A program made the translations under genes and the position numbers. From Aristolochia californica (taxonomy: Eukaryota > Streptophyta > Magnoliopsida > Piperales > Aristolochiaceae): 64,000 nt of DNA. The notes under the pieces were generated by a model. The model was given only the letters and a program-made list of their open reading frames with translations, made no database searches and was not told the DNA's origin. The DNA lies in NCBI GenBank assembly GCA_029961685.1, contig JARWKL010000008.1, positions 20,741,981 to 20,805,980 on the forward strand, read 5' to 3'. Position 1 is the stretch's first letter. The number at the start of each line of letters is the position of its first letter. Below, in pieces: positions 52,001 through 61,487 of the stretch.

Positions 52001-54467
52001 GATTTGTAAAGTGATATATCGGTCAATCATGCGGAATGGGCTATGTTTTTGTAAGATATGACTTATGGATTGGGAGTCAACACTCATTTAAAAATCCCCC
52101 GCCTCCCCCTTTTCCCGATCATCGCAAAACCTAATTTATAAAAACTAAAAGAGTTTGCAATCCGTAAATATTACAAAGACTTTTAGGAATTAGCCCTCTC
52201 TACATTTGTGCATTACGATTCCATTTGATAGGTACGCTTTTTTCTTAAATTAAAACTTTGAGTTTCCACTTTCCGATTCTCTCACAAAAAAGAAGAAAAA
52301 GAGAAATAGATCACAACAAAATGAAAATTTTACAATTTATATAAGGAAAAAATTAAAAAATTAACAAATTTAAGTCAAGAAAATTTATTCACACACCACA
52401 AATGAACAAAAATGTTTTGTTGTCCAAGTTTGGGAAATTCCACTACTTCAACCCTAATGGCTTGGAATTTGATAAGAAAGAGATTTCTAATTGATTCTAA
52501 CATGTTTTAAATATTGATATGCATGCTTGAAACATGTTAACGATGTAAATGCCCTATGGAACCAAACCTTTAAAATAGGACAACAAATGTGCTCATTAAA
52601 ATCTCAAGTGAACGTGCACAGGGATATTTTCCTGAGTCAACCAAACCATTATTTTGCACATTGACAAAAAGCAGACCTAACAATCACAGATGAATTGTAA
52701 AGTGATTTATCGGTCAATCATTCATAACAGGATATTTTTTTGTGAGAAATGACTTATGGATTGGTAGTCAACACTCAGTAAAAAATCCCCCGCCTCTCCC
52801 TTTTCCCTATCATCGCAAAAGCTTATATATAATAACTAAAATAGCATGCAATCCCTAAAAGTTACAAAGACTTTTTGGAATTATCTCTCTCCACATTTGT
52901 CCATTTCTATTCCATTTTAGATGTACACTTTTTTCTGAAATTAAAACATTGAGTTTTACTTTCCGATTCTCTCATAAATAAGAAGACAAAGGCAAATAGA
53001 TCAGAATAAAATCAATATTTTAGAGTTTATGTTTGGAAAAAATTTAAAAAATAACAAATGTAAGTAAAGAAAATATATTCACACACCACAAATGAACACA
53101 AAAGTTTTGTTATCCAAGTTTGGGAAATTCCACTAGTTCAACCCTATGGAAGCAAACCTTTTAAAGCGAACAACAAATGCTCATTAAAATCTCAAGTGAA
53201 CGTGCGGTTGGATATTTTTCTGAGTCAACCAAACCAATATTTGCCCATTTACAAAAAGCTGACCTAACAATCACAGATGATTTGTAAAGTAATTTATCGG
53301 TCAATCATGCATAACGGGCTATGTTTTTGCAAGAAAGGACATATGGATTGGGTGTCAACATTCAGTTAAAAATCCCCCGCCTCCCCCTTTTCCCCATCAT
53401 CGCAAAACCTAATATATAAAAAGTAAAAGAGTTTGCAATCCGAAAAAGTTATAGAGACTTTTTGGAATTATCTTTCTCTAAATTTGTGCAATTCTCTTCC
53501 ATTTTAGATGTACAATTATTTCTTAAATCAAAACTTTGAGTTTTCACTTTCCGATTCTACTGTAAACAAGAAGATAAAGGCAAATAGATCACAACAAAAT
53601 GAAAATTTTAGAGTTTATGTATGGAACAAATTAAAAAAAATAACAAATGTAATGAAAGAAAATTTATTCACTCACCACAAATGAACACAAAAATTTTGTT
53701 GTTGAAGTTTGGGAAATTTCACTAGTTCAACCCTAATGGAATGGAATTTTATATGAAAGAGATTTCTAATTGATCCTATCATGTTTTAATAATGGATATG
53801 CATGCTTGAAACATGTTCAGGATGCAAATGCCCTATTGATCCAAACCTTTTAAAGTGAACAAACATTGCCCATTAAATTCGCAAGGGAACGTGCGGTGGA
53901 TATTTACCTGAGTCAAAAAAGACATTATTTTACCCATTTAGTAAAAGTTGACCTAACAATCACAGATGATTTATAAAGTGATTTATCAGTAAATTCTGCG
54001 TAACGGGCTATGTTTTTGTATGAAATGACTTATGGATTGGGAATCAACACTCAGTTAAAAATCCCCCGCATCCCCCTTTTCCCGAACATTGAAAAACCAA
54101 ACAAATAAAAAAAAAAGAGTTTAAAATCCCTAAAATTTACTGAGACTTTTTGGAATTATCTCTCTCTACATTTGTGCATTTCCATTCCATTTTACATGTA
54201 CACTTTTTTCTTAAATCAAAACTTTAATTTTTCATTTTCCAATTCTCTCGTAAACAAGAAGACAAAGGAAAATAGATCACAAAAAAGTGAAAATTTTAGA
54301 GTTGATGTATGGAAAAAATAAATAACAATAAAAAATGTAAGTAATGAAAATTTATTCACACAACAAAAATGAACACAAATGTTTTGTTGTCCAAGTTTGG
54401 GAAATTCCACTAGTTTAACCCTAATGGCTTGGAAATTTATAAGAAAGAGATTTCTAATATATTATAA
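49091..54467. repeat. Less ordered right-domain monomers
   Basis: Landmarks are at 49091, 49724, 50423, 51112, 51812, 52501, one deleted near 53142, and 53780. Spacings of 699 and 700 (ending at 50423 and 51812) reflect the 10-bp duplication GTAAACACTGGTAAAC near 50196 and GTAAACACTCGTAAAC near 51583. The unit ending at 49724 is 633 bp because the C-rich box and TATA-like motif are deleted at about 49371. At 53142 CAACCCTA joins TGGAAGCAAACC, losing about 97 bp. I see Q-like (51812) and P-like (49091) units but no clear repeating order. Confidence 0.6.
49361..49382. repeat. Deletion removing the C-rich box and TATA-like motif
   Basis: CCTCAGTTAAAA runs directly into GAGTTTGCAATCCC. In intact units about 55 bp separate GTTAAAA from CTAAAAGAG, and TAAAA occurs at both sides. 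This monomer lacks both elements proposed elsewhere as promoter-like, so it makes a natural control for testing them. Confidence 0.8.
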
Positions 54468-56520
54468 CAAGTTTTAAATATGGATATGGATGCTTGAAAC
54501 ATGTTAAAGATGCAAATGCCCTATAGATTCAAACCTTTTAAAGGGAAAAAAAATGCTCATTAAATTCTTTAGTAAACGTGTGTGGGATATTTACCAGAGA
54601 CAAACAAGCCATTATTTTACCCATTTACAAAAAGATGACCTAACAATTAGAGATGATTTTTAAAGTGATTTATTGGTCAATCATGCGAAAAGGGTGATGT
54701 TTTTGTAAGAAAAGACTTATGGATTGGGAGTCAACACAAAGTTAAAAATCCCCCACCTCCCCCTTTTCCCAATCTTTCCAAAACCCAATATATAAAAATT
54801 AAAAGAGTATGCAGTCCCTAGAAGTTACATAGACTTTTTGGAATTATCTCAATCTAAATTTGTGCATTTCCACTAAATTTTATATGTACACTTTTTTCTT
54901 AAATCAAAACTTTAAGTTTTCAATTTTCGATTTTGTCGTAAACAAGAAGATAAAGGCAAATAGATCACAACAAAATAAAAATTATAGAGTTTATGTATCG
55001 AAAAATTAAAAACAATAACAAATGAAAGTAAAAAAAATTTATTCACACACCACAAACGAACACAAAAGTTTTGTTGTCCAAGTTTGGGAAATTCCACTAG
55101 TTCAACCGTAATGGCTTGGAATTTGTAAAGAAAGAGATTTCTAATTGATCGTAACATGTTTTAAATATGGATATGCATGCTTGAAGCATGTTAAAGATGC
55201 AAATGCCTTGCGGATGCAAACCATTTAAAGTGAACAACCAATGCCCATTAAATTCACAAGTGAACGTGTTGTGCATATTTACCCGAGTCAAAAACACATT
55301 ATTGACCCATTTACAAAAAGCTGACCTAACAATCACAGATGATTTGTAAAGTGATTTATCACTCAATCATGCGTAATGGGCTATGTTTTCATATGAAATG
55401 ACTTATGGATTGGGAGTCAACACTTAGTTAAAAATCCTCCGCATCACCTTTTTTCCGAACATTGAAAAACCAATTAAATAAAAACTAAAAGAGTTTTAAA
55501 TCCCTAAAGTTACAGAGACTTTTTGAATTATCTCTCTCTACATTTGTACATTTCCATTCCATTTTAGATGTACACTTTTTTCTTAAATCAAAACTTTCAG
55601 TTTTCACTTTCTTATTCTCTCGTAAACAAGAAGATAAAGGCAAATAGATCACAACAAAATGAAAATTTTAGAGTTTATGTATGAAAAAAACAATAATAAA
55701 TGTAAGTAAAGAAAATTTATTCACACAGCACAAACAAACACAAAAGTTTTGTTGTCCAAGTTTGGGAAATTCTTCTCGTTTAACTCTAATGGCTTGGAAA
55801 TTGATAAGAAAGAGATTTCTAATTGATCCTAACATGTTTTAAATATGGATATGCATGCTTGAAACACGTTAAAGATGCAAATGCCCTATGGATCCAAAAA
55901 TTTTAAAGGGAAAAACAAATGCTCAATAAATTCTCAAGTAAACGTGCGGTGGAATATTTACTCGAGGCAAACAAGCCATTATTTTGCCCATTTACAAAAA
56001 GCTGACCAAACAATCACAGATGATTTGTATAGTGATATCAGTCAATCTTGAGTAAAGAGCTATGTTTATGTAAGAAATGACTTAAGGATTGGGATTTAAC
56101 ACTCAGTTAAAAATCCTCCTCCTCCCCCTTTTCCCGGTCATTGAAAAACCAAATATATAAAAACTCAAAGAGTTTGCAATCCCTAAAAGTTACAATGACT
56201 TTATGAAATTATCTCTCTTAACATTTGTGCATTTCCATTCCATTTTAGATGTGCACTATTTTCTTAAATCAAAACTTTAAGTTTTCACTTTCCGTTTCAC
56301 TCGTAAACAAGAAGATAAAGGCAAATAGATCAGAACAAAATGAAAATTTTAGAGTTTATGTATGGAAAAAATAAAAAACAATAACAAACATAAGTAAAGA
56401 AAATTTATTCACAAAACACAGACGAACAAAAAAGTTTTGTTGTCCAAGTTTTGGAAATTTCACTAGTTTAACCCTAATGGCTTGGAAATTAATAAGAAAG
56501 AGATTTCTAATTGATCCTAA
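54468..56520. repeat. U-V-U' units at the start of the U-V-W series
   Basis: The units start at 54468 (U: GGCTTGGAAATTTATAAG before it, GTAAACGTGTGTGGG and CCAGAGACAAAC after it), 55155 (V: GCGGATGCAAACC, GTGAACGTGTTGTG) and 55833 (U': GGCTTGGAAATTGATAAG, AAAGGGAAAAACAAATGC). Lengths are 687, 678 and 688, together 2053 bp to the next U at 56521. Confidence 0.6.
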
Positions 56521-58588
56521 CATGTTTTAAATATGGATATGCATCCTTGAAACATGTTAAAGATGCAAATGCCCTATGGATCCAAACCTTTTAAAGGGAA
56601 AAACAAATGCCCAATAAATTCTCCAATAAACGTGATGTGGGATATTTACCAGAGACAAACAACTCATTATTTTTCCCTTGTACAAAAAGCTGACCTAACA
56701 ATCATAGATGATTTGTAAAGTGATTTATCGGTCAATCATGCATAAAGGGCTATGTTTTTGTAAGAAATGACATATGGATTGGGAGTCAACACTCAGTTAA
56801 AAATCCCCCATCTCCCCCTTCTCACGATCTTTCCGAAACCTAATATATAAAAATTAAAAGAGTTTGCAGTCCCTAGAAGTTACATAGACTTTTTGGAATT
56901 ATCACAGTCTACATTAGAGCATTTCCATTTTATTTTAGACGTATAATTTTTTCATAAATCAAAACTTTAAGTTGTCACTTCCCGATTCTCTCGTACACAA
57001 GAAGATGAAGGCAAATAGATCACAACAAAATGAAAATTTTAAAGTTTATGTATCGAAAAAATTAAAAACAATAATAAATGAAAGTAAAGAAAATTTATTC
57101 ACACACCACAAACGAACACAAAAGTTTTGTTCTCCAAGTTTGGGAAATTCTACTAGTTCAAACCTAATGGCTTGGAATTTGAAAAGATAGAGATTTCTAA
57201 TTGATCCTCACATGTTTTAAATATGAATGTGCATGCTTGAAACATGTTAAAGATGCAAATGCCTTACGGATGCAAACCTTTTAAAGCGAATAACAAATTC
57301 TCATTAAATTCTCAAGTGAACGTGCGAAGGGATATTTACCTAAGTCAAAAAATCCATGATTTTGCCCATTTACAAAATGCTGACCTAACAGTCGCAGATG
57401 ATTTTTAAAGTGATTTATCGGTCAATCATGCATAACAGGCTATGTTTTGTATGGAATGACTTATGGATTGGCAGTCAACACAGTTAAAAAACCCCCGCAT
57501 CCCCCTTTTCCCGATCATTGCAAAATCTAATATATAAAAACTAAAAAGGTTTGCAATCCCTTACAATTCCCGAGACTTTTTGGAATTATATCTCTCTACA
57601 TTTGTGCATTTCCATTCCATTTTAGATTTAAACGTTTTTCTTAAATCAAAATTTTGAGTTTTTACTTTTTGATTCTCTTATAAACATGAAGATAAAGGCA
57701 CATTGATCACAACAAAATGAAAATTTTAGAGTTTATGAATTGAAAAAAGTAAAAAAATAACAAATGTCAGTAAAGAAAATTTATTCACACACTACAAACG
57801 AACACAACAATTTTGTTGTCCAAGTTTAGGAAATTCCACTAGTTTAATCCCATTGGCTTGGAATTTGAAAAGAAAGTGATTTCCAAATGATCCTATCATG
57901 TTTCAAATATGGATATGCATGCTTGAAACATGTTAAAGATGCAAATGCCCTATGGATCCAAACCTTTTAAAGCAAAAAAAAAAAATGCTCATGAAATTCT
58001 CTAGCAAAGGTGGCATGGGATATTTACACGAGTCAAACAAGCTAGTAATTTGCCAATTTACAAAAAGTTGACTGAACAATCACATATCATATGTATAGTT
58101 ATTTATCAGTCAATCATGTGTAACAGGTTATGTTTTCGTAAGAAATGACTTATGCATTGGGAGTCAACACTCAGTTAAAAATCTCCAGCCTCCCCCTTTT
58201 CCCGATCATCGCGAAACCTAATACATAAAAACTAAAAGAGTTTGCAATCCCTAAAATTTACAGAGACTTTTTTGAATTATCTCTCTCTACATTTGTGCAT
58301 TTCCATTCCATTTTAGATATACACTTTTTTATTAAATCAAAACTTTAAGTTTTCACTTTTCGATTCTCTCATAAACAAAAAGATAAAGGCAAATAGATCA
58401 CAACAAAATGAAAATTTTAGAATTTATGAGAGGAAAAAATTAGAAACAATAAAAAATGAAAGTGAAGAAAATTTATTCACACACCACAAATGAACACAAC
58501 AGTTTTGTTGTCCTAGTTTTGGGAATTCCACTAGTTCAACCCTAATGGCTTGGAATTTGAAAAGAAAGATATTTCTAATTGATCCTCA
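56521..58588. repeat. U-V-W unit, copy 1
   Basis: U is at 56521 (AAAGGGAAAAACAAATGC, CCAGAGACAAAC), V at 57211 (CCTCACATG, TTACGGATGCAAACC) and W at 57897 (AAATGATCCTATCATG, AGCAAAGGTGG at 58002, ATATCATATGTATAG near 58083). Lengths are 690, 686 and 692. The same order recurs at 58904, 59342 and 60039. Confidence 0.65.
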
Positions 58589-58903
58589 CATGATTTAAAT
58601 ATAGATATGCATGCTTGAAACATGTTAAAGCAAACAAAAAATGCTCATTGAATTCTCAAGTGAACGTGCGGTGGGATATTTACCAAACTCAAACAAGCCA
58701 TTATTTTACCCATTTACAACAAAATGAAAATTTTAGGGTTTAAGTGTGGAAAAAATAAAAAAAATAACAAATGAAAGTAAATAAAATTTGATTCACACAA
58801 CACAAACGAACACAAAAGTTTTGTTGTCCAAGTTTGGGAAATTCACTAGTTTAACCCTGATGGCTTTGAAATTGATAAGAAAGAGATTTCTAATTGATCC
58901 TAA
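58589..58903. repeat. Truncated monomer (315 bp)
   Basis: Landmarks 58589 and 58904 are only 315 bp apart. At about 58719 CCATTTACAA joins CAAAATGAAAATTTTAG, losing about 373 bp including the C-rich box, the TATA-like motif and the T-rich segment. A second small loss near 58628 (GTTAAAG joined to CAAACAAAAAATGC) removes the BamHI site. Confidence 0.85.
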
Positions 58904-60265
58904 CATGTTTTAAATATGGATATGCATTCTTGAAACATGTTAAAGATTCAAATGCCCTATGGATCCAAACCTTTTATAGGGAAAAAAATGCTCATTAAAT
59001 TCTCCAGTAAACGTGTTGTGGGATATTTACCAGAGACAAATAAGCCATTATTTTGCCCATTTACAAAAACCTGACCAAAGAATCACAAATGATTTAAAAA
59101 GATATTTATCGGTCAATCATGCATAAATGAAAAACAAAAAGGCAAATAGATCACAATAAAATGAAAATTTTAGAGTTTATGTAACGAAAAAATTAAAAAA
59201 TATAACAACTAAAAGTAAAGAAAATTTATTTACACACCACAAACGAACACAAAAGTTTTGTTGTCGAAGTTTGGGAAATTCCACTAGTTCATCCATAATG
59301 GCTTGGAATTTGAAAAGAATGAGATTTCTAATTGATCCTCACATGTTTTAAATATGTATTTGCATGCTTGAAACATGTTAAAGATGCAAATGCCCTATGG
59401 ATGCATACCTTTTAAAGCGTATAACAAATGCTCATTAAATTCTCAAGTGAACGTGCTGTGGGATGTTTACCTAAGTCAAACATGCCATTATTTGCCCATT
59501 TACAGAATGCTGACCTAACAATCACAGATGATTTGTAAAGTGATTTATCGGTCAATCATGCATAACATGCTATGTTTTTGTAAGAAATGACTTATGGATT
59601 GGCAGTCAACACTCAGTTAAAAAAGCCCCACATCTCCCTTTTCCGATCATTGCAAAATCTAATAAATAAAAACTAAAAGAGTTTGCAATCCCTAAAAGTT
59701 ACCGAGACTTTTCTGAATTATCACTCTCTACATTTGTGCAGTTCGATTCCATTTTAGCTATAAAATTTTTTCTTAAATCAAAACTTTGAGTTTTCACTTT
59801 CCGATTCTCTCGGAAATACTCGTAAATATTAAGATAAAGGCAAATAGAGCACAACATAATGAAAATTTTAGAGTTTATGTATGGAAAAATTAAAAACAAT
59901 AACAAATGTAAGTAAAAAAAATTTATTCACTCACCACAAACGAAAACAACAGTTTTGTTGTCCAAGTTTGGGAAATTCCACTAGGTTAACCCTAATGGCT
60001 TGGAATATGAAAAGAAAGAGATTTCGAAATGATCCTAATAAGTTAAAAATATGGATATGCATGCTTGAAACATGATAAAAATGCAAATGTCCTATGGATC
60101 CAAAAATTTTAAAGCGAACAACAAATGCTCATTAAAATCTCAAGCAAAGGTGGGGTGGGATATTTACCCGAGTCAAACAATCCAGTATTTTGCCAATTTA
60201 CATAAAGCTGACCGAACAATCACAGATCATATGTAAAGTGATTTCTCAGTCAATCAGGTGTAACA
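58904..60265. repeat. U-V-W unit, copy 2, heavily deleted
   Basis: U is at 58904 (CCAGAGACAAATAAG), V at 59342 (CTATGGATGCATACC) and W at 60039 (GAAATGATCCTAATAAG, AGCAAAGGTGG at 60142, AGATCATATGTAAAG near 60227). The U unit is 438 bp because CATGCATAA joins ATGAAAAACAAAAAGGC at about 59129, losing about 250 bp. The W unit is 227 bp because TAACAGG joins TGTTTTAAATATGG at about 60267, losing about 461 bp. Confidence 0.75.
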
Positions 60266-60800
60266 GGTGTTTTAAATATGGATATGCATGCTTGAAACAT
60301 GTTAAAGATGCAAATGTCCTATTGATCCAAACCTTTTAAAGTGATTTATCGGTAAATCATGTGATGGATTGGGAGTAAAAAATCAGTTAAAAATCCCCTG
60401 CCTCCCCCTTTTTCCGATCATAGAAAAACCTTACATATAAAAACTAAAATAGTTTGCAACCCCTAAAAGTTATAGAGACTTTTTGGAATTATCTCTCTCT
60501 AAATTTGTTCATTTCCTTTCCATTTTAGATGTACACGTTTTTCTTATTTCAAAACTTTGAGTTTTCACATTCCGATTCTCTCATAAACAATAAGATAAAG
60601 GCAAATAGATCACTAAAAAATGAAAATTTTAGAGTTTATGTGTGGAAAAAGTTAAAAACAATAACAAATGTTAGTAAAGAAATTTTATTCACACACCACA
60701 AATGAACACAAATGTTTTGTTGTCCAAGTTTGGGAAAATCCACTAGTTCAACCATAATGGCTTGGAATTTGATAAGAAAGAGATTTTTAATTGATCCTAT
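60266..60800. repeat. Truncated monomer (535 bp) with two junctions
   Basis: At about 60339, CCTTTTAAAG runs directly into TGATTTATCGG. TAAAG occurs at both sides in intact units and about 122 bp are lost. At about 60362, AATCATGTG joins ATGGATTGGG, losing about 31 bp. Only one dyad arm is complete at the left edge. Confidence 0.8.
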
Positions 60801-61487
60801 CATGTTTTAAATATGGATATACATGCTTGAAACATGTTAAAGATGCAAATGCCCTAAGGATCCAAACCTTTTGAAGCGAACAACAAATACTCATTAAATA
60901 CTCTAGTGAACGTGCAGTGAGATATTTGCCCGAGAAAAACAAGCCATTATTTTGCCCATTTATAAAAAGCTAACCATACAATCACAGATGATTTGTAAAG
61001 TTATTTATTGGTCAATCAAGCGTAATGGGCTATGTTTTTGTAAGAAATGTCTTATGGATTGGGAGTCAACTCTAAGTTAAAAACCCCCCGCCTCTCCCTT
61101 TCCTTATCATCTCAAAACCTAATGTATAAAAATTAAAAGAGTTTGCAATCCCTAAAAGTAAAAAAGACTTTTTGGAATTATCTCTCTTTACAATTTTTCA
61201 TTTCGATTCCATTTTAGATGTATACTTTTTTCTTAAATCAAAACTTTGAGTTTTCACTTTCCGATTCTCTCGTAAACAAAAGATAAAGCCAAAATAGATC
61301 ACAACACAATGAAAAGTTTTGAGTTTATGAATGGAACAAATTAAAAACAATAACAAATGTAAGTAAAGAAAATTTATTCGTACACCACAAACGCACAAAA
61401 ATTTTGTTGTCCAAGTTTGGGAAATTCCTCTAGTTCAACCCTTATGGCTTGGAATTAGATAAGAAAGAGATTTCTAACTGATCCTAA
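60801..61487. repeat. Last right-type monomer (687 bp)
   Basis: This unit keeps GCAATCCC at about 61148, a right-domain reading, but ends with CTAACTGATCC at 61474, a left-domain reading. It is the best candidate for the unit in which the domain switch takes place. Confidence 0.5.

Larger units (their letters stand above)
30651..61480. repeat. Right domain of the array (types P, Q, R, S, T, U, V, W)
   Basis: From about 30.7 kb the typical readings change to GTTTGCAATCCC, CTAATTGATCC and, as far as about 52 kb, often ATGCATGGTTGAAAC, with CCCAATCATCG or CCCGATCATCG after the C-rich box. These hold for most monomers up to about 61.1 kb, with scattered exceptions such as 50423 and 54805. Within the domain several short higher-order units are visible: the Q-R-S-P series, T monomers and the U-V-W series. 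The spread of shared variants suggests that this domain was amplified separately from the left domain. That is an inference from diagnostic sites, not from a tree. Confidence 0.65.

Noticed and set aside
58589..60800. Junction with unique flanking DNA at the deletion cluster
   Set aside because: Every fragment between the deletions still aligns to the monomer; only the register changes.
3445..61398. Recurring minus-strand frames with a shared peptide (EFPKLGQQNFCVRLW) as a repeated gene
   Set aside because: The peptide recurs because the DNA repeats (the CCAAGTTTGGGAAATTCC region read backwards). Lengths vary, stops and frameshifts are frequent, there is no consistent start, and no known domain is recognisable.
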